The notes beneath the pieces are model-generated. The model was not told where the DNA came from. It made no database searches and worked only from the letters and a program-made list of their open reading frames with translations. Of a stretch of DNA of 64,000 nt, positions 1 through 9,106 are shown piece after piece. The position numbers and the translations under genes are program-made. This DNA comes from Candidatus Accumulibacter cognatus (GTDB lineage: Bacteria; Pseudomonadota; Gammaproteobacteria; Burkholderiales; Rhodocyclaceae): NCBI GenBank assembly GCA_013414765.1, contig CP058708.1, forward strand, positions 3,033,553 through 3,097,552, in the 5' to 3' direction. Positions within the stretch are counted from its first letter, which is position 1. The number at the start of each line of letters is the position of its first letter.

Positions 1-1
1 G

Positions 2-112
2 CGCTCGCAGAAGCAGAATTACGCCGGATTCAGTTCGCCACAGAGGTTCGACACCAACGACCTGACGCCCGCCGGCATCGACGCCCTGGCTCGCCGGGTG
101 TGCGGCAGATGA
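2..112 (+). CDS. C-terminal end of an unidentified protein (gene cut by window edge)
   Basis: An open frame enters from the left edge and ends at a TGA at 110-112, giving about 36 residues that finish with ALARRVCGR. It is polar, has no membrane segment, and points toward the end of the helicase gene on the other strand, so the two genes converge. There is too little sequence to name a family. It could be a chance open frame, but its position at the end of a convergent pair makes a real gene end plausible. Confidence 0.4.
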   Translation, partial: RSQKQNYAGFSSPQRFDTNDLTPAGIDALARRVCGR

Positions 113-155
113 TCGTCGGACCCCGCTTCAGGCCCGGACGGAGGGAACTCCCGCC

Positions 156-2267
156 TCATTTCCACATCGCCCGCATGCGCGCCGCAAGGTCGATCGCCTG
201 CTGCCTGGCGTCCGGATTGGCGGTTGGCGCTGCGGGCGGTGGTGGCCAGGAGATTTGTTCGAAATGCGCTAGCAGGGCATTGGCGATGAAACGCGTGCGC
301 CCGGCGTAAACGTGACGGTCGCAGAATCCCGGCTGATGGGAAACATAAAAGCGCTGCGGCAGCATGAGTTCGAGGTGCTCCCTGGCACGCGTCATGGCCA
401 CATACAGCAGCCGCCGTTCCTCCTCGATTTCGACTGTGGAGCCGCTGGCCAGGTCGGAGGGGATGCAGCCGTCGACGGCATTGAGCACGGTGACGGCGGT
501 CCATTCCTGTCCCTTCGCCGAGTGGATCGTCGACAGGATCAGGTAGTCCTCGTCGAGTAGTGGCGTTCCTGCCTGGTCGCTGCTGGCGTCGGGCGGGTCG
601 AGCGTCAGTTCGGTGAGGAATCGTTCGGCGTTGGCATAGGTGACGGCAATGCGCGCGAGTTGTTCGATGTCGGCCTGCCGGATCGGCGCGTCTTCATGCA
701 GACGCTCCATCTGCGCCTGGTACCAACCGCAGATGCGCTCGAAAGCGGCTGGCCAGGGGCTGCTGGCGCTGGCTTCGATGACCGTTGCAAAATCGATCCA
801 GGCGGCTCTGGCCGCTTCCGGTACCGCGGCCTCCCCGAGCAGTGCGCCAGCCGGGTGCGCCGTGCCGACCCTGGCCAATACCCGGTCGGCGGTTTTCGGG
901 CCGATGCCGGGAACCAGTTGCATGGCCCGGAAACCTGCCAGCCGGTCGCGCGGATTCTGTCCCCAGCGCAGGATCGCCAGCACGTCCTTGACATGCGCCG
1001 CTTCGAGAAATCTGAGACCGCCGTATTTGACGAAAGGAATGTTGCGTCGGGTCAGCTCAAGCTCCAGCCGCACGCTGTGCTGCGCGGTCCTGAACAGCAC
1101 CGCCTGCGCCTTCAGCTTGATGCCGGCCTCACGGCGGGCAAGCGTCTGTTCGACGACGTAAAGCGCTTGCCCGATGTCGTCGTGCACCGTGACCAGCTTC
1201 GGTTTCTCGGAGGACGCGCGATCGCTCCACAGTTCCTTGGTGAAGCGCTCGGTGGCAGCGGCGATCACCTGGTTGGCAGCGGCCAGAATCGGTTGTGTCG
1301 AACGGTAATTGCGCTGCAAGGTCACCCGCTTTGCCGGGGGATCGAAATGATCGGGGAAGTCGAGGATGTTGCGCACGCATGCCCCGCGGAAGGCATAGAT
1401 CGACTGCGCGTCGTCGCCGACCACGGTGAGACCGTGGCCAGCAGGTTTCATGGCCAGCAGGATCGCAGCCTGCAGGCGGTTGGTATCCTGGTACTCGTCG
1501 ACCAGCACGTACCGGAAGCGTTCGCCGATTTCCCGGCCGATTTCGGGCTCGCCGACCATCTGCGCCCAGTAGAGCAGCAGATCGTCGTAGTCGAGCACTT
1601 GCTGTGCCTGCTTGCTCTCGACGTAGGCGAGGAACAGCCGTTGCAGATCGGACGTCCATTCGCTGCACCAGGGAAAGGAGGATTGCAGCACTTCGCCGAG
1701 CGTCGCCTGCGTGTTGATCACCGCCGAATAGATGGCCAGGCAGGTTCCCTTCAACGGAAAGCGTTTGCCCTTGGCCGAGTAGCCGAGGCCGTGACGAACC
1801 AGATTCATCAGGTCGGCCGAATCCTGCCGGTCATGGATGCTGAATGCCGCGTCGAGACCGATCCGGCCGGCGTACTCTCGCAGCAGGCGCGCGCCGACGG
1901 CATGGAATGTGCCGGACCAGGCCAGGGTGCTCATGCCTGCGGCTAGCGAACGCGTCCCGCCGCGCCGCGTCAGCAGGCGTTCGACGCGCTGGCTCATCTC
2001 GTTGGCGGCACGTCGCGAGAAGGTCAGCAGCAGGATGCGGGCGGGATCGGCCCCGTGGGCGATGAGTTGCGCGACGCGGTGAGCCAGGGTGCTGGTTTTT
2101 CCTGATCCGGCCCCGGCGATCACCAACAGGGGAGGGTGCATGCTGTCCCCGTCGACGCTGCCCGGCGCCTCCGTGATGCCGAAGGTGACTGCCGCGCGTT
2201 GCGCGTCGTTGAGTTGCGCGAGCGGGTCGACGGCACCGCCACGCGTGCCGTTCAGAAGGATTTCCAT
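156..2267 (-). CDS. UvrD/Rep-family ATP-dependent DNA helicase (superfamily 1)
   Basis: A 703-residue superfamily 1A 3'-5' DNA helicase that unwinds DNA with ATP, probably in repair or replication restart. Visible motifs: a Q-motif region near the start (LNDAQRAAV), Walker A GAGSGKT, Walker B VDEYQDTN, motif III GDDAQSIYAFRGA, motif IV QRNYRS, and late motifs TIHSAKGQEW and VAMTRARE. I chose the ATG at 2267 because an AGGAC sits seven bases upstream; a TTG seven codons earlier is also possible. The length suits the UvrD-like group and the gene is intact. It is not clearly UvrD, Rep or PcrA, so no symbol is given. Confidence 0.93.
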   Translation of the reverse strand: MEILLNGTRGGAVDPLAQLNDAQRAAVTFGITEAPGSVDGDSMHPPLLVIAGAGSGKTSTLAHRVAQLIAHGADPARILLLTFSRRAANEMSQRVERLLTRRGGTRSLAAGMSTLAWSGTFHAVGARLLREYAGRIGLDAAFSIHDRQDSADLMNLVRHGLGYSAKGKRFPLKGTCLAIYSAVINTQATLGEVLQSSFPWCSEWTSDLQRLFLAYVESKQAQQVLDYDDLLLYWAQMVGEPEIGREIGERFRYVLVDEYQDTNRLQAAILLAMKPAGHGLTVVGDDAQSIYAFRGACVRNILDFPDHFDPPAKRVTLQRNYRSTQPILAAANQVIAAATERFTKELWSDRASSEKPKLVTVHDDIGQALYVVEQTLARREAGIKLKAQAVLFRTAQHSVRLELELTRRNIPFVKYGGLRFLEAAHVKDVLAILRWGQNPRDRLAGFRAMQLVPGIGPKTADRVLARVGTAHPAGALLGEAAVPEAARAAWIDFATVIEASASSPWPAAFERICGWYQAQMERLHEDAPIRQADIEQLARIAVTYANAERFLTELTLDPPDASSDQAGTPLLDEDYLILSTIHSAKGQEWTAVTVLNAVDGCIPSDLASGSTVEIEEERRLLYVAMTRAREHLELMLPQRFYVSHQPGFCDRHVYAGRTRFIANALLAHFEQISWPPPPAAPTANPDARQQAIDLAARMRAMWK

Positions 2268-2348
2268 GGTCTTGTCCTGCCCGATCAATTCCCGGTCGAG
2301 TTTTGCTTGCCACGGTGATTATCGACGGTTTCCGGGCGCAAGGCATGA

Positions 2349-3500
2349 TCAGGCGATCAGTTTCAGATCGAACACCCGTTCGACCAGCCAGATGCCGGCG
2401 GTGGCGATGACCAGCAGCGAGCCTCCCGCGAGAACGCCCCGTCGATAGATCCACTGATTCCGCACGCTCCACGCCAGCGGCAGGAACAGGGCGACGATCG
2501 CCAGTTGTCCGACCTCGACGCCGAGGTTGAAGGCGACCAGCGCCAGCAACAAGGCGTTCTGCGGCAGCCCGAGGTCGGCGAGGACGCTGGCGAAACCGAA
2601 GCCGTGAATCAGGCCGAAAGCGAAGGCGAACAGCCAGCGGCTGGCACCCGCCATCACGATCAGGTTGTTGAGCGCGGCGACGATGACCGATGCAGCGATC
2701 GCCGATTCGACCCAGCGCGACGGCAACTGGACGACTTCCAGCGCGGCCAGCGTCAGGGTGATCGAGTGCGCGAGGGTGAATGCACTGACCACCTTGACGA
2801 CCTCCCAGAGCGCGTCCCTGAAGCGCGAAGCGCCTGTCCAGCCGCCGTCGACGCGGAGCAGGACCGCCGGCAGCAGCAGCGACAACAGAAACAGCAGATG
2901 ATCGAAGCCGATCCAGATGTGCCAGACTCCGTGCGCGGTGTAGTCGATGAGCTGGCGCAGGCGGTCGCTTTCGGCGAGTTCGAATCGCTGCACCGGGGTC
3001 GCCGCGCTGAAGATCGCGGTGCGTGTCTGGCCGGCATGCTCAAGACGCAGCAGCCCGCGGTGCTGCGGATCGACATCGAAGAACAGCCGGTAGTGGGCAC
3101 TCAGCACAGTCGGTTCGGCCTTGCAGCTTGCGCTGAAGCGCAACACGGCGTAGGCGCCGTCGCTGTGATCGTCGACCAGGTGTTCGAGCACCGCCGTCGT
3201 GCATGCCTCGCCATCCGCCGACAAGGCCAGCCGTGCCAGTGCGTAAGCGGCAATCTCGGTGTGATGGGCGCGCAGTTCGCCCCAGGTGATGGCGCCGTCC
3301 TGGTTGTCGTCGAGGCCGAGTGCGTAGTCGAGGTCGCGCAGGGCAATATCCCACTGACCTTGAATGGCCGTTTCGGTGACTTGCAGGCTGAGGTAGCTGT
3401 CGCTGGGCTTGTGCGCCAGCGCGGCCGGCGAGGCAAGCAGGATGAGCAGCATGGCGAAGCCTTTCAGCACCTGCAGCGAAACGAGGCGGACAGTCTGCAT
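2349..3500 (-). CDS. HupE/UreJ-family membrane protein with extracytoplasmic N-terminal domain
   Basis: A 383-residue protein with a signal peptide (about residues 1-28, ending ASPAALA before HKPSDSY), a roughly 170-residue extracytoplasmic domain, and a C-terminal block of about six membrane helices. The helix block carries the HupE/UreJ signature HIWIGFDHLLFLL; relatives are thought to move nickel or cobalt, but the substrate here is unknown. The outer domain holds an EF-hand-like loop, DDNQDGAITWGE, which may bind calcium. The ATG at 3500 was chosen because it starts the signal peptide. It lies two bases after the TPR gene, so they are surely cotranscribed, downstream of the DUF4331 and PEP-CTERM genes. 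Confidence 0.85.
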   Translation of the reverse strand: MQTVRLVSLQVLKGFAMLLILLASPAALAHKPSDSYLSLQVTETAIQGQWDIALRDLDYALGLDDNQDGAITWGELRAHHTEIAAYALARLALSADGEACTTAVLEHLVDDHSDGAYAVLRFSASCKAEPTVLSAHYRLFFDVDPQHRGLLRLEHAGQTRTAIFSAATPVQRFELAESDRLRQLIDYTAHGVWHIWIGFDHLLFLLSLLLPAVLLRVDGGWTGASRFRDALWEVVKVVSAFTLAHSITLTLAALEVVQLPSRWVESAIAASVIVAALNNLIVMAGASRWLFAFAFGLIHGFGFASVLADLGLPQNALLLALVAFNLGVEVGQLAIVALFLPLAWSVRNQWIYRRGVLAGGSLLVIATAGIWLVERVFDLKLIA

Positions 3501-3502
3501 GG

Positions 3503-4675
3503 TCAATCCTGGCGCAGCAAGCGGTTGATCACGACGTCTTCGCTGCGCGCTTGCGCGAGCCATTGGCGTGCGCTGGCCAGCGTTGCGAGATCCCTGGTGG
3601 CGAGGGAAGTTTCCACGAGGAGGCGCAGATCGGGCAGTTCCTTCTGCACCATCCAGTTCTCCCGGGCCAGCGTCAGGGCCGCCTGGGGATCGCCGAGCAG
3701 TTCGAGTGTGAAGCGCGCCTGCTCACGCTGATGGACGCGGTCACCGCGCAACTGGCTGGCGGCAAAGCGGGCGCGCAATTGTTCGACATGGGCCGCCAGC
3801 TCGGGCGAGTTCAGCGCCTTGAGCGCCAGTGTGTAGCGCAGGAGCAGGGCGTCGCTGCCTTGCCGTGAAGTGAGCAGTTTCACGACCTGCGCCGGGCGGC
3901 CGTGGTCGAGCAGCCAGTCGGCGTAGGCGTTGAGGAGATAATGATCGGAACCGTCGATCGCCAGTGCTTCACGAAAATGGGCCTCGGCGGCATCGTCGAG
4001 GCCGGCGCGTGCCGCCATTTCGGCGAGCATGGACAGGACCCAGGCGCGTATCTCGGGGCTGACCTGGGGCTGCCTGGCGAGCAGGGCATGGAGTGCGTCA
4101 TGGCTCTCGCGCAGTCGCCCGTTGACACTGGCCATGCCGTAGTTGCAGGCCGCCCAGACCAGTTCGGGGGCGAGACGGCGCAGTGCCGTGCATTCGGCGG
4201 CGGCAGCCGCGTAATTGCCCTGCACCTGCAGGACAGTCGCGCGTGTCAGGCGCGCCTGGCCGTCGCGGGGATTGCGCCGGATCAGCGCGGCCAGGTCCAG
4301 CAGCGCGGCGTCGAAATCGTGGTTGCGCTGGCGCAGCGTCGCCCGCAACAGAAGGACCTCGGAAGGCGGTTCGGACTGCTCCCACCAGTTTGCCAAAGCG
4401 GCCTGGGCGTAGCCGGCAAAACGCGGATCTCCCCGGACCCGCCCAAGCTCGGTGTAACGACGAGCGATCTCGACCGCGAGATCGAGCCGTTGCGGTTGTC
4501 GGGCGAGTTCCTCGCGCAGCGCGCGCAACTCGCGCGCCGAGGGATCGGTCGGCGCGAAGGGCAGGCGCTCCAGCACCTGCGTGTCGGATTGCGGGAGGTA
4601 GGGCACCGCCATGGCGGCCGTGACGAGGCACCAGCTTGCGGTGAAGGCCAGAAAAGTGCAGAAAATACGGGGCAT
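3503..4675 (-). CDS. Secreted tetratricopeptide-repeat protein
   Basis: A 390-residue protein with a signal peptide (MPRIFCTFLAFTASWCLV, cleavage after about AAMA) followed by helical repeats of TPR type, for example LAELGRVRGDPRFAGYA-like and AEAHFREALAIDGSDHYLLN segments. It should be a periplasmic scaffold rather than an enzyme. It sits between the DUF4331 gene and the HupE gene on the same strand, and the same trio (DUF4331, TPR, HupE) is often found together in other bacteria, so a shared export or metal-linked function is likely but unproven. The gene looks intact. Confidence 0.8.
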   Translation of the reverse strand: MPRIFCTFLAFTASWCLVTAAMAVPYLPQSDTQVLERLPFAPTDPSARELRALREELARQPQRLDLAVEIARRYTELGRVRGDPRFAGYAQAALANWWEQSEPPSEVLLLRATLRQRNHDFDAALLDLAALIRRNPRDGQARLTRATVLQVQGNYAAAAAECTALRRLAPELVWAACNYGMASVNGRLRESHDALHALLARQPQVSPEIRAWVLSMLAEMAARAGLDDAAEAHFREALAIDGSDHYLLNAYADWLLDHGRPAQVVKLLTSRQGSDALLLRYTLALKALNSPELAAHVEQLRARFAASQLRGDRVHQREQARFTLELLGDPQAALTLARENWMVQKELPDLRLLVETSLATRDLATLASARQWLAQARSEDVVINRLLRQD

Positions 4676-4767
4676 GCGAATCCTCCCGCTTGAGGAATGG
4701 CGGGCAGGGCGAATGCGCCTGCCCGTCTGCTGATGCCGGCTTCGTTGCCAGGCCGGGTCGACTGAAA

Positions 4768-6399
4768 TCAGTCGGTCGGGCAGAGTATCGGCAGGAACGG
4801 CGGCGTCGTCGAGACGCAGCCGGAGGTGCCGGGATTCTGGTGCCGACTGTTGCGGCCACTATTGGCGAAAGCCACGTAGGGGAAGCTTTCCTGGTAGGGG
4901 ACATCGTTGCCGTTCACGCCATCGCCAATGCGGTTGTTGGGGAAGACGTTGAATGCCGGGTTGAGCACCCCGGTCACCACACGCGCCGCGATGTCGGTGG
5001 CGTCGTCCGAGAGTCGGCGGCCGTTGGGAAAACCGCCGAAATCGCCGGCCAGGACGCCGAGACGCTTGCGGATGGCCTTGGCCGTTGCCGGAATGCCGGT
5101 GTTGAGCCGCAGCAGGTCGGCGACGGGCCCGGCTTGTGCGGCCGTGCAGCCGGGGCAGATCGGTGCGCTATAGGTCACCAGCGGCAGCAGGTCGAGGCGC
5201 GGCGGGGTCGGAATGGCCACCACGCCACCGTAGGCGGCGTTGAGCACGCGGGCAAGCAGCGGATCGAGCAGGTAGCCCGCAAACTGGCTGTCGTTCTTGG
5301 GCTCGGACATGCTGAACTTGTCCTTGTCGCCAGTGCCGATCAGGAGTTCGTTGATCAGCGGATTACCCATGCGCTGGATCTGGACGAAATTGCTCGACAG
5401 CGAGGGCTTGCCGCCGGCAGTCGTCGGCTGTGCCTTGATGCGCGGGCGCGAGGTGGTGCCGTAAGTCCCGATCACCGCTTTGGCGTCCGTTGCCGGATGG
5501 ACCTGGCCGTCGCTGGTGAGCAGCGTGGTCGGCAGTTCGACGACAATGCTGTTGACGTTGTAGCCGGCCACCGCATCGGGTGCGAAGTTGACCGTGTCGT
5601 CTGCATCCTGATCGTCGCTCAACACCGCCGGAATCCCTGTGGCAAAAGCGCCGGCGCGGAAGTTGAGGGTGTCGAAAGCGGCGCCGAGGTCGATGTAGAA
5701 GGGGTCGTCGACCGTGCCGGCGAAGACCCGGATGCCGCCGCCGAGATCATAAATACCCTGCGCGGCAAGGCTCGGATAATCGGGCATGGTCCGCGGTCCG
5801 ACATTGGCGGGAACGGCGTAAAGCTTTCGACTGCCGCTGCTGAAGACGGTCTGCCAGACGCTGCCAACCTTTTTCTGGATGGTCACGGTATAGGTCTGAC
5901 GCAGGCTCAGGCCGGCGGACCCCGGTCCGTCGAGGGCGGTGATCGCGGGTGGCACGATCGGCGTGCCGGGAGAAACCGGCGCCGGTGAATTGGCCGGTGT
6001 CGAAACGCCGCCACCGGCGCCGACGAAACTGGTAAACACGCCGGGTGCGCGGATTTCGCTCTGGAAGCGGAAAACGACCTTGACGTCTTCATCGCCATCG
6101 AAATTGTTATCGACCTTCATCTCGTATACGACCTCGGGATCGAAGGGATGGTAGTTCGGTCCATTGGCCGGTTCCAGCAACGGGTCGGTATTGAGAATCA
6201 TGGTGACCTTGTTGGGATTGTCGTAGCTGACGAAGGCATACCAGTCGGTGATGTCCGCCTTGTGGTCCAGTGCGGTCAGCGGTGCCTCGCGGTGGCTGGC
6301 GGCGAACACCCCCGTGACCGGCAGGGCAAGGCACGCGGCTGCACACAGCAGGGTCAGCAGGGAACGGCGGTTTGATGCGGTAGCGGTCTTCATGTTCAT
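4768..6399 (-). CDS. DUF4331 domain secreted protein
   Basis: A 543-residue protein with a signal peptide (cleavage near GVFAASHREAP) and a DUF4331 domain filling the rest; the mature start SHREAPL and the segment DITDWYAFVSYD are typical of the family. Members are exported, function unknown. The protein has four cysteines close to its C-terminus that could form disulfides. Its start codon overlaps the end of the upstream PEP-CTERM gene by four bases, so the two are translationally coupled, and it precedes the TPR and HupE genes. Confidence 0.88.
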   Translation of the reverse strand: MNMKTATASNRRSLLTLLCAAACLALPVTGVFAASHREAPLTALDHKADITDWYAFVSYDNPNKVTMILNTDPLLEPANGPNYHPFDPEVVYEMKVDNNFDGDEDVKVVFRFQSEIRAPGVFTSFVGAGGGVSTPANSPAPVSPGTPIVPPAITALDGPGSAGLSLRQTYTVTIQKKVGSVWQTVFSSGSRKLYAVPANVGPRTMPDYPSLAAQGIYDLGGGIRVFAGTVDDPFYIDLGAAFDTLNFRAGAFATGIPAVLSDDQDADDTVNFAPDAVAGYNVNSIVVELPTTLLTSDGQVHPATDAKAVIGTYGTTSRPRIKAQPTTAGGKPSLSSNFVQIQRMGNPLINELLIGTGDKDKFSMSEPKNDSQFAGYLLDPLLARVLNAAYGGVVAIPTPPRLDLLPLVTYSAPICPGCTAAQAGPVADLLRLNTGIPATAKAIRKRLGVLAGDFGGFPNGRRLSDDATDIAARVVTGVLNPAFNVFPNNRIGDGVNGNDVPYQESFPYVAFANSGRNSRHQNPGTSGCVSTTPPFLPILCPTD

Positions 6400-7163
6400 T
6401 CTCCAGGATGGGGATGTGTCGGGGTCGACAAGCGAGCCTGCGCGGCAGCCTCGGTACGATGGGGTACGCAGGGATGGCGGCGGCGGATGCGTTGTCCACC
6501 GATCAGTGCCAGCCCAAGCGAGAACAGCGCGCCCGCGCCGGGTTCGGAAACGGCGATCGGGAGCGCTGGGCTGGATACGGTCGCGAACCGGATTTGCGCC
6601 CCTGGCGAATGATCAACGATCAGCAGCGCGTCCTGGACGGGGACCGGGTCGCTCGAAAAGTCCAAACTGGTATGGACCAGGGTCAGGTTGCTCCCGGCGT
6701 CGAGCAGCAGCAGCGACAGGCGATCCGGCGCGCCGTTGCCCGAGAAACGGGTGGTGAAACTCAAATCGAAGGAAACCGTCGTCCCCAGGGTGAGGTCCTG
6801 CAAAAACTGGCCGAGGCCGAAGGCATCGGAGATCGTGAAGGGTGGGCCACCGGTACATCCGACGCTGCAATCGTCACCGCCGAGCGTCCCGTCGGTGACG
6901 ATTGGACTGATGGTGACGGTATTGTTGCCCAGGTCGCCATCGCCATCGAGCAGAGCGAAATCCAGGCGCGCAGAGGTGCCGCTCAGCAATGTGGTATCCA
7001 GATTGACCAGCACGGCATGCGCGTTGTGGTGAATGCCACCGAGAATGAAAGCGCTGACCAGCGCGGCCAGAGTGGCCGCGAAGCGGGTGCGTGGTCGACG
7101 CTTGACCATCGCCTGGCGTTCGCCAGCGGCAGTCCGACTGTGATTCGGGTTGGGATGTATCAT
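6396..7163 (-). CDS. PEP-CTERM sorting-domain secreted protein
   Basis: A 255-residue exported protein. A signal peptide lies at about residues 19-50 after a polar leader, followed by a beta-rich domain and a C-terminal anchor SEPGAGALFSLGLALIGG with basic residues after it, the layout read by exosortase/EpsH systems. Unusually, some 25 residues follow the basic cluster, probably because the frame runs on into the DUF4331 start. The ATG at 7163 is backed by an AGGAGG nine bases upstream, although the signal peptide would fit a start at 7109 too. First gene of the leftward run that continues with DUF4331. Confidence 0.75.
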   Translation of the reverse strand: MIHPNPNHSRTAAGERQAMVKRRPRTRFAATLAALVSAFILGGIHHNAHAVLVNLDTTLLSGTSARLDFALLDGDGDLGNNTVTISPIVTDGTLGGDDCSVGCTGGPPFTISDAFGLGQFLQDLTLGTTVSFDLSFTTRFSGNGAPDRLSLLLLDAGSNLTLVHTSLDFSSDPVPVQDALLIVDHSPGAQIRFATVSSPALPIAVSEPGAGALFSLGLALIGGQRIRRRHPCVPHRTEAAAQARLSTPTHPHPGE

Positions 7164-7353
7164 GGCTTGAACCTCCTGACTGGATCTAGGGAACCCGGAT
7201 GGACCGATCAGGCCGTTGCTCCGATACCACGATCAATGGCCTGCTTCGTCCTCCGTCATATGGCCTGACTTGATACCGATCGTCTGCGACGCGGCAAACC
7301 CCCCAGGTACCAACAGATACGCAGGAAACCCGGCAGCGGATGCATGCCAGGCC

Positions 7354-7477
7354 AACGGTCATGACTTTTCCAGGCACCCCCGATCATGAAAGTCATGACC
7401 GTTTCCCTCTCCCCCGACCCATTTCCCGCGAGTGGAGAGGGGAGATTCGTGAGTCGCTGACGCGACTTGCACATTAA
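7354..7477. repeat. Dispersed three-hairpin repeat, copy 1
   Basis: About 120 bases with three inverted repeats in a row: 15-bp perfect arms (7354-7368 and 7389-7403), a CCCTCTCC/GGAGAGGG pair, and AGTCGC/GCGACT near 7451-7466. Nearly the same sequence occurs at 46593-46714 and a diverged copy at 40091-40209. It fills most of the 360-base gap between the PEP-CTERM and patatin genes. No protein is encoded. Confidence 0.85.
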
Positions 7478-7525
7478 AATCCGGGGGGAATCGCGGTGAC
7501 TGGCGGCCGCCGCGCTACTCGCTGC

Positions 7526-8728
7526 TCAGGGGCCGGTGATCAGTTCGATCAGTTCGGCGGCGCGGGTCGTGGCATCGCCCCTGCCCAGCGCCAACAGCGA
7601 CTGCACGAAGCCCTGCTCGAACAGCAAATAACTCGCCAGGGTGCCGCCGCCGCCCTTGAGCATTCCGAGGGCGCCCAGGGCATCACGGATCGTCGTCGGC
7701 AGTTCGTCCGTGTATTGCAGCGCCAGCGCGTCGAGCGACTGCGTCGGCGCCATCGCCAGCACTTCGATGGCCTTGTAGCGCATCGCCGAAACCGCCTCCT
7801 GGGGCAGTTCGTTGATCGTTTTGGCGACGCGTCGGGTCTGCTCGACATCGGCCTGCAGCGTATCGTGAAAGACGCTCGCCATCACATGCCCGGCCATGCT
7901 GCCCAGGCTCGGGCCGCCTCCAGGCGTTCCCGGCGCAGCCGCCAGCCACGGGCGTTCAGGCTGCCCGACGCCGATCACCAGAATCTTCTGCGCACCGAGG
8001 TGCATCGCCGGCGACAGCGGCGTGATCTGCCGCATCGAGCCGTCGCCAAAGTATTCTTCCTGACCCTCGACGGTCAGTGAAGTGGCCGGAAAGATGAACG
8101 GAATCGCGCTCGAGGCCATCAGGTGCGCGATCGTCAAGGGCTGGAACTCGGAGCGGCGGCCGGGACTGGTCCACGGTTGAAACGTCTCGCGGCTGGCCGT
8201 CTGACAGAAGGTCCAGTGGACCCCGCTGGTATAGCTCGACCCGGTCACCGCGAGCGCATCGATGGTTTTCGAGCGCAGGGCGCTTTCGATGTTGTCGAGC
8301 TGGATGCCCCGTCGCAGCATTTCCGCCAGGGGCGTGTTGTCGAGCAGCGCCCCCTTGGCCTGGACATGCTGTGACAATCTCAGGGCCAGCGCAACACGGC
8401 TGAAGCGCAGCCAGCGCGAGGTGTTCAGGCGGTAGACGTCGGTCGACCGCAGCCGGCCCCAGAACATCGCCAGTTCTTCGAATGCCTGCAGGCCCGCGCG
8501 CGCGCGCGCGGCCAGAAAGGCGGCGTTGATCGCACCGGCCGAGGTGCCGACCAGAATCTGGAATGGAAACGACCGCGCGCCACCAGGATGCGACTGCAGC
8601 ATGTCCGCCAATGCGCGCAGTACGCCGACCTGATAGGCCGTACGCGCGCCACCCCCCATCAGCACCAGGGCCAGGGGCGGCCGTTCGTGTTGACGCATGC
8701 CGGCATGAATGATGGTCGCAAGGCTCAT
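7526..8728 (-). CDS. Patatin-like phospholipase family protein
   Basis: A 400-residue cytoplasmic or membrane-associated lipid acyl hydrolase. The oxyanion motif GGGARTAYQVG, the nucleophile motif GTSAG (serine of G-x-S-x-G) and the downstream catalytic aspartate in DGSMRQ are all present, so the Ser-Asp dyad looks complete. The ATG at 8728 follows a GGAG at suitable spacing; an upstream ATG at 8800 would add 24 residues without domain support. Monocistronic as far as can be seen. Substrate unknown. Confidence 0.88.
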   Translation of the reverse strand: MSLATIIHAGMRQHERPPLALVLMGGGARTAYQVGVLRALADMLQSHPGGARSFPFQILVGTSAGAINAAFLAARARAGLQAFEELAMFWGRLRSTDVYRLNTSRWLRFSRVALALRLSQHVQAKGALLDNTPLAEMLRRGIQLDNIESALRSKTIDALAVTGSSYTSGVHWTFCQTASRETFQPWTSPGRRSEFQPLTIAHLMASSAIPFIFPATSLTVEGQEEYFGDGSMRQITPLSPAMHLGAQKILVIGVGQPERPWLAAAPGTPGGGPSLGSMAGHVMASVFHDTLQADVEQTRRVAKTINELPQEAVSAMRYKAIEVLAMAPTQSLDALALQYTDELPTTIRDALGALGMLKGGGGTLASYLLFEQGFVQSLLALGRGDATTRAAELIELITGP

Positions 8729-9106
8729 GGGGGTGCTCCGCAAGGGATCGGTGATCCGGGAAGAGCGTCGTATCTGTTCGAACGCTTTTCCGCGCCGCAT
8801 CCGGTCTGCCGAACCGGACGATCACCCGCCGTGCATCGATCAGACGGCGGATGAGCGTCGTGACGCTGCCAGGCGCTGCAGCGCACGCTCCGGATTTGCT
8901 TTTGCCCTTGCCTCATAAGCCTCGACGAACCGTGGGGTGCTGAAGATCGATGTCCGGGCCAAGCACCCCTTCAGGATCTCCCGGCACCCTGGCCCGAAAC
9001 ACGATGCCTGGAAGCCAAGCATACCCGACAACTTGCGGCTTCTGTTCCGTTCCGTAATGAGCTTCCCCCGAAATTTCGTTTTCCAAGGGAGACGCGGTGC
9101 GTATTG
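8729..9106. other. Intergenic stretch; possible small ORF 8840-9031 (minus)
   Basis: Between the patatin gene and the integron integrase. A 63-codon minus-strand frame (8840-9031) reads MSGMLGFQASCFGPG and onward with a charged helical end, but it lacks a clear ribosome-binding site and I do not recognise it; it may be a gene remnant. Nothing else is evident. Confidence 0.3.

Noticed and set aside
660-1946. Long plus-strand frame of 428 codons opposite the helicase gene
   Set aside because: It is the antisense of a gene with all helicase motifs, has arginine/glycine-rich composition and no recognisable domain.
2505-3731. 408-codon plus-strand frame
   Set aside because: Antisense shadow of the HupE and TPR genes; high-GC third positions produce such frames.
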